From assembly GCF_003096675.1 (NCBI RefSeq), contig NZ_QEKW01000008.1, positions 186,001 to 250,000 of the forward strand: DNA of 64,000 nucleotides. Reading direction: 5' to 3'. The DNA comes from Actinomycetospora cinnamomea. Lineage in GTDB: Bacteria; Actinomycetota; Actinomycetes; Mycobacteriales; Pseudonocardiaceae. Below the pieces are notes generated by a model. It saw only the letters and a list, made by a program, of their open reading frames with translations. It had not been told where the DNA came from and made no database searches. Below, piece by piece: positions 39,742 to 48,563 of this stretch. The translations under genes and the position numbers were made by a program. How positions within the stretch are numbered: the first letter of the stretch is position 1; each line of letters starts with the position of its first letter.

Positions 39742-40788
39742 ATGGACGAGCCCGGCACCACCACGCGCGTCACCTCCGCGGACGGGCCGACCGACGACCT
39801 CGAACGCGCGCGGACCGGCGACCGCGCGGCGTTCGACCGGCTCGTCGCCCCGCTGCGCCGCGAGCTGCACGCGCACTGCTACCGCATGCTCGGCTCGGTC
39901 CACGACGCCGACGACGCGCTGCAGGACGCGCTGCTGCGGGCGTGGCGCGGGATCGGGCGGTTCGAGAGCCGGCCGGGGCGGGGCTCGCTGCGCGCGTGGC
40001 TGCACACGGTGGCCACCAACGCGAGCCTCGACACCGTCGAGCGCCGCGGGCGGCGTGCCCTGCCCATGGACCTCGGGCCTGCGAGCGAGGGACCGACCGA
40101 CGAGCCGCCGCGCACCGAGGTGGCCTGGCTGGGGCCCTACCCCGACGACCCGGACGCCACCGTCGCCGAGCGCGAGTCGGTCGAGCTGGCGTTCGTCGCC
40201 GCGCTCCAGCACCTGCCCGGCAACCAGCGGGCGGCCCTGCTGCTGACCGAGGTCCTCGGGTTCTCGGCGGCCGAGGTCGCGACGACGATGGCCACCACCA
40301 CGGCGTCGGTGAACAGCGCGGTGCAGCGCGCCCGGGCGACGCTCGCCGCGAAGGTCACGGCGCCGAGCCAGCAGCGCACCCTGCGGGCGCTCTCGGACGC
40401 GGCGCTCGCCGCCACGGTCACGCGCTACGCCACCGCGCTCGAGGCGGGCGACGCCGACGCGCTGGTCGCGCTGCTCACCGCGGACGTCACCTGGGCGATG
40501 CCGCCCAGCGCGGCCTGGTTCCGCGGCACGGACGCCGTCACCGCGTTCCTGCGCGACGGGCCGCTGACCGTGCCGTGGCGCCACGTCCCGGCGCGCGCGA
40601 ACGGCCAGCTCGCCGTCGGGTGCTACTCCTGGGACGCCGACGAGGAGGTCTGGCACGGCATGGTGCTCGACGTGCTCGCTCTCGCCCCGGACGGGCGGAT
40701 CGCCGGGGTCACCGCGTTCATCGGCACGGAGCACGTGACGATGGCCGGCCTGCCCGCGACGCTGCCCGCGGGCACACCGCCCACCTGA
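39742..40788 (+). CDS. ECF sigma factor with C-terminal SnoaL-like domain (SigG/SigJ type)
   Basis: 348 aa. Sigma region 2 (AFDRLVAPLRRELHAHCYRMLGSVHDADDALQDALLRAWRG, key part RMLGS..D..D..Q) occupies residues ~30-100 and region 4 (LPGNQRAALLLTEVLGFSAAEVATTM) ~165-215. A 120-residue NTF2/SnoaL-like domain follows, as in ECF sigmas that are controlled by their own C-terminal domain instead of an anti-sigma factor. No anti-sigma gene is adjacent, in agreement. ATG 39742. Confidence 0.88.
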   Translation: MDEPGTTTRVTSADGPTDDLERARTGDRAAFDRLVAPLRRELHAHCYRMLGSVHDADDALQDALLRAWRGIGRFESRPGRGSLRAWLHTVATNASLDTVERRGRRALPMDLGPASEGPTDEPPRTEVAWLGPYPDDPDATVAERESVELAFVAALQHLPGNQRAALLLTEVLGFSAAEVATTMATTTASVNSAVQRARATLAAKVTAPSQQRTLRALSDAALAATVTRYATALEAGDADALVALLTADVTWAMPPSAAWFRGTDAVTAFLRDGPLTVPWRHVPARANGQLAVGCYSWDADEEVWHGMVLDVLALAPDGRIAGVTAFIGTEHVTMAGLPATLPAGTPPT

Positions 40789-40791
40789 TCG

Positions 40792-41685
40792 TCACGGCAG
40801 GCCGGCGTGCGGCACGTCGACGCGGGTCGCGAGCAGCACGGCCTCACGGGCGTCCCGGCGCTCGTGCTCGGCGAACGACGGCGCGGCGCAGGCGTAGAGC
40901 GTGCGCCCGTCCTCGCCGCCGAGCATGCACGCGAACACCCCGATGCCTCCCGTCGAGCGCTCCTCGAGCACCTCGCCGCCCTCGCCCACCCGGAGGAGGC
41001 GCGCGTGCAGGGCGTCGGCGACCCAGATCGCGCCCTCGGCGTCGCCGGCGATCCCGTCGGGCGCGACGGCCAGCCCGCCGAGGGCCTCGTCGACGTCGGC
41101 CGTGGTCGGCGGCGGGGAGAACCGCGCCCAGTCCCGCCGGTGGGCGAGCCCGCCGTCGGCCGCCACGTCGAAGGCGGTGAGCCGGGCGCCGAAGGTCTCG
41201 GCGACCACGAGCACGCCGCCGCGCAGCACCATCCCGTTGGGGAACAGGAGGTCGTCGGCGATGGTCTGCGGGGTGCCGTCGGGGTCGATGTGGACCAGGG
41301 TCGTGGCGGCGATCGGCGCTCCGGCCATCAGGTCGAAGCCGAAGTTGCCGACGTAGGCGCCGCCGCGGTCGTCGACCACCATGTCGTTGAGCAGCGAGCC
41401 GACGAGCCCCGAGAGGTCGGCGTGCTCCACGAGCTCGCCGTCGCGCTCCCGGCGCAGGACGCGGCGCTCGCGCATGGAGACGATCAGCGCGCGCCCGTCG
41501 GGCAGGAACCCCAGGCCGGAGGGCTGGCCGGGGACCTCGGCCATCACCTCGTGGTGGCCCGCGTCGTCGATCGCGACGACCTTCCCGGTGTAGAAGTCCG
41601 AGACCCACAGCCGGCCCTCGTGCCACCGGGGGCACTCCAGGAACGACCACCCGTCCGACACCACGTCGACGTCCCGCTCACCCAC
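40792..41685 (-). CDS. SMP-30/gluconolactonase family protein
   Basis: 297 aa, six-bladed beta-propeller. GTG 41685 follows GAGGAG at 7 nt. Blade motifs include FLECPRWHEGRLWVSDFYTGKV with the first metal Glu, SLLNDMVVDDRGGAYVGNFGF with the substrate/metal Asn-Asp, LFPNGMVL and DGIAGDAEGAIWVAD. Members hydrolyse sugar lactones or similar cyclic esters with a divalent metal. Cytosolic (no signal). It converges on the sigma factor gene. Substrate unknown. Confidence 0.85.
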   Translation of the reverse strand: MGERDVDVVSDGWSFLECPRWHEGRLWVSDFYTGKVVAIDDAGHHEVMAEVPGQPSGLGFLPDGRALIVSMRERRVLRRERDGELVEHADLSGLVGSLLNDMVVDDRGGAYVGNFGFDLMAGAPIAATTLVHIDPDGTPQTIADDLLFPNGMVLRGGVLVVAETFGARLTAFDVAADGGLAHRRDWARFSPPPTTADVDEALGGLAVAPDGIAGDAEGAIWVADALHARLLRVGEGGEVLEERSTGGIGVFACMLGGEDGRTLYACAAPSFAEHERRDAREAVLLATRVDVPHAGLP

Positions 41686-41805
41686 GGCGCTCCTCCTCGA
41701 GCCCACGATCGTCCGCGCACGGTCGACCGCCCCGTCAGTGGGTGTCAAGACGGACCTGCACGGGATCTGCACAGGACGACCCCCGATCCCGACCATGGCC
41801 GCTCC

Positions 41806-41811
41806 TAGTCT
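41806..41811 (+). promoter_or_regulatory. -10 box of the OmpR-type regulator, leaderless type
   Basis: TAGTCT is followed by 8 nt and ATG 41820, with no ribosome-binding site in between. It supports the ATG at 41820 over the longer open frame that begins at 41742. Confidence 0.5.
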
Positions 41812-41819
41812 CGCCGGCC

Positions 41820-42503
41820 ATGGGCACCACCCGCCGCGTCCTCGTCGTCGAGGACGAACCCGTGATTAACGGCGCGGTCACCGACCGGCTCGCCGCCGCG
41901 GGCTACGACGTCGTCCGCGCCTTCGACGGCCCCGGCGCCGTCGCCGAGTTCCGGGCCAGCGAGCCCGACGTCGTCGTCCTCGACGTCATGCTGCCGGGAC
42001 TCGACGGGCACGAGGTGTGCCGGCGCATCCAGGCCGAGCGGCCCGTTCCCGTGCTCATGCTGACCGCGGCCGACGACGAGGCCGACGTCCTCGTCGGGCT
42101 GGCGGTCGGTGCCGACGACTACCTGACCAAGCCCTTCCGCATGCGCGAGCTCGTCGCCCGCGTCGCCGCGCTGCTGCGCCGGGTCGAGCGCGCGACGGAG
42201 CTGGTCGCACCCGGCACGACCGACCTCGGCGGTCTGCGTATCGACGCCGGCGCGCGGCGGGTCTGGGCCGGCGACGACGAGGTGCACCTGACGCCCACCG
42301 AGTTCGACCTGCTGCTCCGCCTCGCCGCGAGCCCCGGCGTCGTCCTGACCCGCGAGCGCCTGCTCAGCGAGGTCTGGGACTGGCCCGGCGCGTCCGGCAC
42401 CCGCACCGTCGACAGCCACGTCAAGGCGCTGCGCGCGAAGATCGGCACCGAGCGCGTGCGGACCGTGCACGGCGTCGGCTACGCGCTGGAGACGGGCCGG
42501 TGA
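41820..42503 (+). CDS. OmpR/PhoB-family response regulator
   Basis: 227 aa. Receiver domain with VLVVEDEP acidic pocket, phospho-acceptor Asp55 in VVVLDVMLPG, Thr in MLTAADDEAD and Lys in YLTKPF. The C-terminal winged helix (LTPTEFDLLLRLAASPGVVLTRERLLSEVW through RTVDSHVKALRAKIG) binds DNA. It overlaps the kinase gene by GTGA, so the two are a coupled two-component system. Target genes are unknown. Confidence 0.95.
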   Translation: MGTTRRVLVVEDEPVINGAVTDRLAAAGYDVVRAFDGPGAVAEFRASEPDVVVLDVMLPGLDGHEVCRRIQAERPVPVLMLTAADDEADVLVGLAVGADDYLTKPFRMRELVARVAALLRRVERATELVAPGTTDLGGLRIDAGARRVWAGDDEVHLTPTEFDLLLRLAASPGVVLTRERLLSEVWDWPGASGTRTVDSHVKALRAKIGTERVRTVHGVGYALETGR

Positions 42504-45079
42504 GCGACACCGCCGGCCTCCGCGCGCTGGACCCGGTCCGATCGGTCAAGGTCAAGCTCGGGCTGCTGGTGGCCGCCAGCGTCGTGCTCGCGTCGGTCAT
42601 CGCGACGATCGGGGCCGCCGGCGGGGTGCCGGTCGTGCTCTCGATCCCGGTGACGGTCGCCGTGGCGCTCGGCGTCACCCAGCTCCTCGCCGTCGGCATG
42701 ACCTCGCCACTGCGCGAGATGACCGCCGCGGCCCGGCGCATGGCCACCGGCGACCACGCGGTGCGCGTCACCGCCACGTCGCGCGACGAGGTCGGCGAGC
42801 TGGCGCGGGCGTTCAACTCGATGGCCGAGGAGCTCGCCGGGGTCGACCGGCAGCGCCGCGAGCTCGTCGCCAACGTCAGCCACGAGCTGCGCACGCCGCT
42901 GGCCGCGCTGTGCGCCGTGCTGGAGAACCTCGCCGACGGCGTCGCCGACCCCGACCCGGCGACCCTGCGCGCCGCGCTGGACCAGGGCGAGCGCATGTCC
43001 GGGCTGGTCGGCGACCTGCTCGACCTCTCCCGCGTCGACGTCGGCAAGGCCCCGCTGGCCCGCCGGCCGGTCGCGGTGCGCCCGCTGCTCGACGCGGCCG
43101 TCGCCGAGGCCCGCGTGGGTGGCCGCGACGTCCGCCACGCCGTCCACGTCGACCCGGACGACCTGACCGTCGAGGGCGACCCCGCGCGGCTGCGCCAGCT
43201 CGTGGCGAACCTGCTCGACAACGCGGCGCGCCACAGCCCGCCGGGCGGCTGCGTCACGGTCGGGGCGCACACCGACGGTGACCGCTGGCACCTCGAGGTC
43301 CTCGACGAGGGCCCGGGCGTGGCTCCCGAGCACCGCGACCGGGCGTTCGAGCGCTTCGGCACGCTGCGCGAGGCCGGCGGCTCCGGGCACGCCGGCACCG
43401 GCCTCGGCCTCGCCATCGCCCGCTGGGTCACCGACCTCCACGACGGGTCGATCGGCTTCACCGACCCCGCGCCCGGCACGCACGGCGCCCGCGTCGTGGC
43501 CGATCTGCCGGTCGTGCCCACCCGAACCCGGCAGGAGGACACCGCCGTGCCCGAGACCCCGGTCGTCACCGCGCAGCCCGACCCGGCGCCCCCCGACACC
43601 GACCACCCGCCCGTCCCCTCCCTGACCGACGCGCTGTTCGGCGCGGCCTGGCCCGACCGCGCTGTCCCCGGCAACGTCCGGGTGCTCGCCGGCGCGCTCG
43701 GGGTGGGGGTGCTCGCCGGGGTGCTGCTGCCGTTCCGGGACCCGGGGCTCGCGACGTTCCTCGTCCTCCTCGCCGCGGCGGGCGTCCTGCTCGCCGCGAG
43801 CCGTCACCGCCGCGACCCGTTCACGCTGACCTGCGCCGGGCTCTCGCTCGCGCTGTCGAGCGTGGTGGTGCTCCGCGACGCCGAGTGGATCGTCGGGCTG
43901 TGCCTCCTCGCGGCCGCCGGGACCGGTGCCGTGGGCCTGGTCCGGGGGCGGCGCGTGCCGTCGTTCCTCGTCGCGGTGGCCGCGTGGCCGCTCGCCGCGC
44001 TGCGGGGCCTGCCGTGGCTCGGGCGCACGGCGCGGGCCCTGACGGGCCTGGGCAACGGGGCGGCGCTCCTGCGCACCGCGGTGTGGTCGATCCTCGGGGT
44101 GACGGTGTTCGCGCTGCTCTTCGCCTCGGCCGACGCGCTGTTCGCGGAATGGGTCGACGCGGTGGTGCCCGACCTCGGCTCGGAGGACGTGGCCGTCCGC
44201 GCGTTCGTCGCCGTGGCCGTCGGTGGGGTCGTGCTGTGCGGCGCCTACCTCGCGCTCAACCCGCCGCCGGCCGGGCAGATCGCCCGCCCCGCGCGCCCGG
44301 TCGCGCACCGCTTCGAGTGGCTCGCCCCGGTGCTCGTCGTCGACGCGGTGTTCGTCCTGTTCCTCGTCGCCCAGGTGACGGCGTTCTTCGGCGGGCACGA
44401 GCACCTCGAGCGCACCACCGGCCTGACCTACGCCGAGTACGTGCACCAGGGCTTCGGCCAGCTCACCCTGGCCACCCTGCTCACCCTGCTGGTCGTGTGG
44501 GCCGCGTCGCGCAAGGCGCCCCGGACGATGCGCGCCGACCGCGTCTGGTTGCGCGTCGCCCTCGGGGTGCTGTGCGCGGCGACGCTGGTCGTCGTCGCCT
44601 CGGCGCTGTACCGGATGTCCCTCTACGAGCAGGCCTACGGCCTGACCCGGGCGCGCCTGCTCGTCGCGGTGCTCGAGAGCTGGCTCGGGCTGCTCGTGCT
44701 CGCGGTGATCGCCGCCGCCCTCGCGCTGCGAGCCCGCTGGCTGCCCCGGTTCGGCCTGGTCAGCGGCGTCGTGCTGCTGCTGGGGCTGGCGATCGCGAAC
44801 CCCGACGCCTGGGTGGCGCGGCAGAACCTCGACCGCTGGGCCGTCACCGGCACGATCGACTGGGAGTACCTGCGCGATCTCTCGGACGACGCCGTCCCCG
44901 CCCTCGACGGGCTGCCGAGGCCGCTGGCGGAGTGCGCGCTGCGGATCGACGAGCGCGAGGTCGACGACGCCCTGGCCTGGAACCTCGGGCGCACCCGTGC
45001 CGACGCCTACGTCGCGGCCCAGGGCGGCGGGGAGTGGCGGACCCGCACCGACTGCCCGGGACCGACGGCGAGCGGGTGA
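42500..45079 (+). CDS. Sensor histidine kinase fused to a DUF4173/DUF4153-like membrane domain
   Basis: 859 aa. Residues ~15-70 hold two membrane helices and a HAMP linker. HisKA has the phospho-His128 in NVSHELRTPLA, and the ATPase has NLLDNAARH, DEGPGV and GTGLGLAIAR. After a Pro-rich linker near residue 350 (PETPVVTAQPDPAPPDTDHPP) comes a second membrane module of ten or more helices covering ~390-800, with FALLFASADALFAEW typical of DUF4173, and a soluble tail with two cysteines. Usually these are separate genes. The kinase part has almost no sensor loop, so the membrane module may provide the signal input or be the controlled output. Confidence 0.85.
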   Translation: MSDTAGLRALDPVRSVKVKLGLLVAASVVLASVIATIGAAGGVPVVLSIPVTVAVALGVTQLLAVGMTSPLREMTAAARRMATGDHAVRVTATSRDEVGELARAFNSMAEELAGVDRQRRELVANVSHELRTPLAALCAVLENLADGVADPDPATLRAALDQGERMSGLVGDLLDLSRVDVGKAPLARRPVAVRPLLDAAVAEARVGGRDVRHAVHVDPDDLTVEGDPARLRQLVANLLDNAARHSPPGGCVTVGAHTDGDRWHLEVLDEGPGVAPEHRDRAFERFGTLREAGGSGHAGTGLGLAIARWVTDLHDGSIGFTDPAPGTHGARVVADLPVVPTRTRQEDTAVPETPVVTAQPDPAPPDTDHPPVPSLTDALFGAAWPDRAVPGNVRVLAGALGVGVLAGVLLPFRDPGLATFLVLLAAAGVLLAASRHRRDPFTLTCAGLSLALSSVVVLRDAEWIVGLCLLAAAGTGAVGLVRGRRVPSFLVAVAAWPLAALRGLPWLGRTARALTGLGNGAALLRTAVWSILGVTVFALLFASADALFAEWVDAVVPDLGSEDVAVRAFVAVAVGGVVLCGAYLALNPPPAGQIARPARPVAHRFEWLAPVLVVDAVFVLFLVAQVTAFFGGHEHLERTTGLTYAEYVHQGFGQLTLATLLTLLVVWAASRKAPRTMRADRVWLRVALGVLCAATLVVVASALYRMSLYEQAYGLTRARLLVAVLESWLGLLVLAVIAAALALRARWLPRFGLVSGVVLLLGLAIANPDAWVARQNLDRWAVTGTIDWEYLRDLSDDAVPALDGLPRPLAECALRIDEREVDDALAWNLGRTRADAYVAAQGGGEWRTRTDCPGPTASG

Positions 45080-45194
45080 GCACGCGGAACACGCATCGAC
45101 CTCGATCCCTCGACCGCCACAGTAGGTGCGGATCACATCACCGAACGCCAGACAGTGTCACTAAGCCTTGCGCTCTTCGAGCGAACAACGGGAT

Positions 45195-45213
45195 CCGCCC
45201 TCTCGGAGGGCGG
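45195..45213. other. GC hairpin in the 45.1-45.25 kb intergenic space
   Basis: CCGCCCTC and its perfect complement GAGGGCGG are separated by TCG. It stands about 115 bp after the kinase gene and 40 bp before the SnoaL-like gene, in a locally AT-richer stretch. It may end the kinase transcript or lie in the leader of the next gene. No T-run follows. Confidence 0.4.
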
Positions 45214-45253
45214 CCACAATCAGCGACAACGATGTCGACGACGGGAAACGACG

Positions 45254-45622
45254 ATGGCTGCCACCGGACCGAACCTGATCGAGGAGTTCGCGAAGTACTT
45301 CAACTCGGGCGACCTGGACGGTCTCGTCTCCCTCTACGAGGGCGGGGCGGCCTTCATCCCGGAACCGGGCACGGTCCTGACCGACGCGGCGGGACTGCGG
45401 GCGGCGCTCCAGGCCTTCCTCGACACGAAGGGGACGGCCTCGATCGTCTCGACGACCGAGACCGTCAACGGTGACCTGGCCCTGACGCACAGCCACTGGC
45501 GCATCGACATCCCCGGCGGCGGGGTGCTCGAACACACCTCGGCCGAGGTGACCCGCCGCCAGGCCGACGGCACGTGGAGGTACGTGATCGACAACCCCTT
45601 CGGCGGCGCCGTCCTCGGGTGA
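45254..45622 (+). CDS. SnoaL/NTF2-like protein
   Basis: 122 aa. A single cone-shaped NTF2-like fold: N-terminal helix NLIEEFAKYFNSGDLDGLVSLYEGGAAFIPEPG, then TLVSTTE-type strands (IVSTTETVNGDLALTHSHWRI) and the C-terminal RRQADGTWRYVIDNPFGG characteristic of DUF4440-like members. Could be an isomerase/hydrolase or a ligand-binding protein. ATG 45254 with GGGAAA upstream. Next to a VOC-fold gene, but not overlapping it. Substrate unknown. Confidence 0.85.
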   Translation: MAATGPNLIEEFAKYFNSGDLDGLVSLYEGGAAFIPEPGTVLTDAAGLRAALQAFLDTKGTASIVSTTETVNGDLALTHSHWRIDIPGGGVLEHTSAEVTRRQADGTWRYVIDNPFGGAVLG

Positions 45623-45713
45623 CTCGTAGGACGATCGGGTGGCTGCCGTCGCGAAGAGCCACCGCGGCTCGTGACACTGGGTGTGCACCGAGAGCCGAAC
45701 GTGGAGATGCGCG

Positions 45714-46157
45714 ATGACGAGTACCGAGACCCGACCCGCCCTGGCCGGGTTCCATCACTTCTCCGCCACCGTCAGCGACGTCGAGGCCAGCGCCGCCTGG
45801 TACGAGCGGGTCTTCGGGATGTCCCGCGTCCCGGCGCCGTTCCCGCACTACGGCGATCCCGACAGCGGCTACGGCGTGATCCTCCTCGACCCGGGCACGG
45901 GCCTCTGCATCGGTCTGCACCACCACCGCGACAACACCGGCGAGCCCGCCGACGAGCGGCGGTGCGGGCTCGACCACGTCGCCTTCCAGGTGCCGTCCCG
46001 CGGGGACCTCGAGGCCTGGGCGTCGTGGCTCGACGCGCTCGGCATCGCCCACTCCGGCGTCAACGACACCGACGACCCGATGCCGTACTCGGCGCTGATC
46101 TTCCGCGATCCCGACAACGTGCAGCTCGAGATCTTCCACATGGACGCACCGGGCTGA
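45714..46157 (+). CDS. VOC-family (glyoxalase/dioxygenase-fold) protein
   Basis: 147 aa with two beta-alpha-beta-beta-beta modules. FHHFSATVSDVEASAAWYERVFGM supplies the first metal His, CIGLHHHRD and GLDHVAFQVPSRGDLEAW the second half, and LIFRDPDNVQLEIFHMD ends with the metal Glu. Metal binding is thus possible. Glyoxalase I, extradiol dioxygenase and antibiotic-binding proteins share this fold, so the activity cannot be named. ATG 45714 follows GGAG. Confidence 0.88.
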   Translation: MTSTETRPALAGFHHFSATVSDVEASAAWYERVFGMSRVPAPFPHYGDPDSGYGVILLDPGTGLCIGLHHHRDNTGEPADERRCGLDHVAFQVPSRGDLEAWASWLDALGIAHSGVNDTDDPMPYSALIFRDPDNVQLEIFHMDAPG

Positions 46158-46203
46158 CCGCGCCGGCCTATCGCCGGCGGGACGGACACCGTCCGCTCGG
46201 CGC

Positions 46204-46434
46204 TCACGCCCCGTCGAGCGCGGCTGCGACGTCCTCATCGGTGACCCCACGCCCGAGGCTGACGACCGGGAACCCGGACCGCTCGTCCACGCCGAACGTC
46301 CCCGGATCGTCGAGCTGCCCGAGTCCTCGCGCCGTCAACTCGGCGATCACAGCTGACAACGGCGGACCGCGCCTCGTCGCGATCTCCTGCGCCCGCCGGT
46401 GCACGGCGGGCGGGAGATCGACGACGGTCCTCAC
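46204..46434 (-). CDS. Orphan VapB-like ribbon-helix-helix antitoxin
   Basis: 76 aa from GTG 46434. The N-terminus VRTVVDLPPAVHRRAQEIATRRGPPLSAVIAELTARGL is a ribbon-helix-helix DNA-binding domain as in VapB antitoxins. The C-terminal tail GFPVVSLGRGVTDEDVAAALDGA resembles the toxin-neutralising part. A PIN-domain toxin would be expected directly downstream, but the VOC gene occupies that space on the opposite strand, and the upstream neighbour is an oxidoreductase. Either the toxin was lost or this is a stand-alone regulator. Confidence 0.75.
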   Translation of the reverse strand: MRTVVDLPPAVHRRAQEIATRRGPPLSAVIAELTARGLGQLDDPGTFGVDERSGFPVVSLGRGVTDEDVAAALDGA

Positions 46435-46541
46435 GTCCTCACCCCTAGGCGCACCAGCACCGGCGGACCGGGGCACCGACACCGCCGTCCCCCGCGCCTC
46501 CTATGCGGAATGCCGGACAGTAGCCGGAGGTTGATTGAACC

Positions 46542-47561
46542 GTGAAGCGCATCGGGTTCCTGTCGTTCGGGCACTGGTCGGCGTCGCCGCACTCGCAGGT
46601 GCGTTCGGCGCAGGACTCGCTCCTGCAGTCGATCGAGCTCGCCGTGGCCGCCGAGGAGCTGGGCGCCGACGGCGCCTACTTCCGGGTGCACCACTTCGCG
46701 CAGCAGCTCGCGTCGCCGTTCCCGCTGCTCGCCGCCGCCGGGGCGCGGACCCGCCGGATCGAGCTCGGCACGGGCGTGATCGACATGCGCTACGAGAACC
46801 CGCTGTACATGGCCGAGGACGCGGGCGCCGCCGACCTCATCTCCGGGGGCCGCCTCCAGCTGGGTATCAGCCGGGGCTCCCCCGAGCAGGTCGTCGACGG
46901 GTTCCGCTACTTCGGCCACGCGCCGGCCGAGGGCTCGACCGACGCCGACATGGCGCGCGAGCACACTCGCGTCCTCCTCGAGGTGCTGAAGGGCGAAGGC
47001 TTCGCCCAGCCCCACCCGCGGCCGATGTTCCCGAACCCACCGGGCCTGCTGCGCATCGAGCCGCACGCGCCCGGGCTGCGCGACCGCATCTGGTGGGGCG
47101 CGGGCAGTCGCGCGACCGCCGAGTGGGCCGGCGAGCAGGGCATGAACCTCATGAGCTCGACCCTGCTCACCGAGGACACCGGGGTGCCGTTCCACCAGCT
47201 GCAGGCCGAGCAGATCCAGCGGTTCCGTGACGCGTGGACGGCGGCCGGGCACGACCGCGAGCCGCGCGTCTCGGTCAGCCGTAGCATCTTCCCGATCGTC
47301 AGCGAGCTCGACCGCCAGCTGTTCTGGCGCGAGCGCCACTCGACCGACCAGGTCGGTCACCTCGACGGCGGCGACGCCCGGTTCGGCAGGACCTACGCGG
47401 GCGAGCCGGACAAGCTGATCGCCGAGCTGGCCGAGGACGAGGCCGTCGCCGCCGCGGACACGTTGCTGCTCACGGTGCCCAACCAGCTGGGCGTCGACTA
47501 CAACGCCCACGTCGTCGAGAGCGTGCTGACCCACCTCGCCCCGGAACTCGGCTGGCGCTGA
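46542..47561 (+). CDS. Luciferase-like (LLM) flavin-dependent oxidoreductase
   Basis: 339 aa, TIM-barrel of the bacterial luciferase superfamily, using FMN or F420. Start VKRIGFLSFGHWS at GTG 46542; GGAGG lies 11 nt upstream. Typical stretches are ELGADGAYFRVHHFAQQLASPFPLLAAAGARTRRIELGTGVID (key HHF and GTGV), DLISGGRLQLGISRGSPE and WGAGSRATAEWAGEQGMNLM. The C-terminal part has DKLIAELAEDE. Because the organism group makes F420, an F420-dependent activity is possible but not shown. Confidence 0.88.
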   Translation: MKRIGFLSFGHWSASPHSQVRSAQDSLLQSIELAVAAEELGADGAYFRVHHFAQQLASPFPLLAAAGARTRRIELGTGVIDMRYENPLYMAEDAGAADLISGGRLQLGISRGSPEQVVDGFRYFGHAPAEGSTDADMAREHTRVLLEVLKGEGFAQPHPRPMFPNPPGLLRIEPHAPGLRDRIWWGAGSRATAEWAGEQGMNLMSSTLLTEDTGVPFHQLQAEQIQRFRDAWTAAGHDREPRVSVSRSIFPIVSELDRQLFWRERHSTDQVGHLDGGDARFGRTYAGEPDKLIAELAEDEAVAAADTLLLTVPNQLGVDYNAHVVESVLTHLAPELGWR

Positions 47562-47573
47562 GCTCGAGAACGG

Positions 47574-47600
47574 GTGTCATCCCCTTCGTTCCGGGGGTAC
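47574..47600 (+). promoter_or_regulatory. Candidate SigB/SigF-type stress promoter of the first GAF-ANTAR gene
   Basis: GTGT (47574-47577) and GGGTAC (47595-47600) are separated by exactly 17 nt, near the actinobacterial SigB/SigF pattern GTTT-N15-17-GGGTA. Transcription would begin just before the ATG at 47611. Confidence 0.35.
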
Positions 47601-47610
47601 GCCCCTTCGC

Positions 47611-48348
47611 ATGACGTCCACGCTGGAACGCGGAGATCGGGACGAGCGCGTCGGAGCCGGGCTGGCGCGGGCGCTCGACGACGCGGCACGCAAGCTGCTC
47701 GAACGCGGCGACGAGGAGACCGTCGAGTACACCCTCGAGCTGATCGTGCGAGGGGCGATCGACACCATCCCGCACGTCGAGCAGGCCGGTGTCTCGCTGG
47801 TGGAGCGCGGCGGACGGGTCGAGTCCCACGCCCCCAGCAGCCGGGTGGTGCGAGAGCTCGACGAGCTCCAGACCCAGTTCGCCGAGGGACCGTGCCTGGA
47901 CGCCATCTGGCACGAGCAGCGGACGCTGGTCGAGGACATGGCCGAGGCCCACGACCGATGGCCCCGTTACGCCCCCGCGGCCCGGGAGCGGTCGATCGGG
48001 TCGCTCTTGTCGTTCCAGCTCTTCGCCAGGAGCGGCAGCGCCGGTGCCCTCAACCTGTACGCGACCGATCCCTACGTCTTCGACGAGGCCACGGCGGACG
48101 TCGGCGCCCTGTTCGCCGCGCAGGCGGCGCTGGCGCTGCACGGGGCACAGCGCGTGCAGGGACTCCACGTCGCCCTGGACAGCCGCGACGTCATCGGACA
48201 GGCCAAGGGCATCCTCATGGAGCGTTTCCACGTCAGCCCGGCGCGGGCGTTCTCGATGCTCGTGGAGTCCTCGCAGCAGACGAACATGAAGCTGGCCGGC
48301 GTGGCGGAGTGGCTCGTCGGCGAAGTGGCCCAGGACGCCGACGCCTGA
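47611..48348 (+). CDS. GAF-ANTAR RNA-binding regulator, copy 1
   Basis: 245 aa. The N-terminal GAF domain spans ~20-165 (ELIVRGAIDTIPHVEQAGVSLVERGGRVES; GPCLDAIWHEQRTLVEDM; GALNLYATDPYVFDE). The C-terminal ANTAR domain (~180-240) has SRDVIGQAKGILMERFHVSPARAFSML, the three-helix RNA-binding unit that acts as a transcription antiterminator. No kinase-receiver domain, so ligand binding or partner contact by GAF is the expected trigger. A paralogue follows 215 bp downstream in the same direction. Confidence 0.9.
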   Translation: MTSTLERGDRDERVGAGLARALDDAARKLLERGDEETVEYTLELIVRGAIDTIPHVEQAGVSLVERGGRVESHAPSSRVVRELDELQTQFAEGPCLDAIWHEQRTLVEDMAEAHDRWPRYAPAARERSIGSLLSFQLFARSGSAGALNLYATDPYVFDEATADVGALFAAQAALALHGAQRVQGLHVALDSRDVIGQAKGILMERFHVSPARAFSMLVESSQQTNMKLAGVAEWLVGEVAQDADA

Positions 48349-48563
48349 CGCGGTAGCGTCGCCGACGGACAACGGCTACGCTCCGCGCCCAGCGCCCTAA
48401 CAGCAGGCCGCGAGTGGTCAACTCCTGATGGCTGCGTCGATCTGCCCGGGAGTGGTCCCGGCCCTCGGCGGGGTCGATCTGATCGGAAATCGTGCTGCGC
48501 GCAGGGTGGGCGCACGAGCCGATCCCGCCACGCGGCCGAACCATCGTCGCCGGGCGGGGATGG

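Noticed and set aside
41742-41819. Longer N-terminus for the OmpR-type regulator
   Set aside because: The extra residues precede the conserved receiver start, and the TAGTCT box lies between, so this DNA is promoter.
45195-45213. Certain intrinsic terminator after the kinase gene
   Set aside because: The hairpin is good, but it is nearer to the next start than to the kinase stop and has no T-run, so I list it only as a hairpin.
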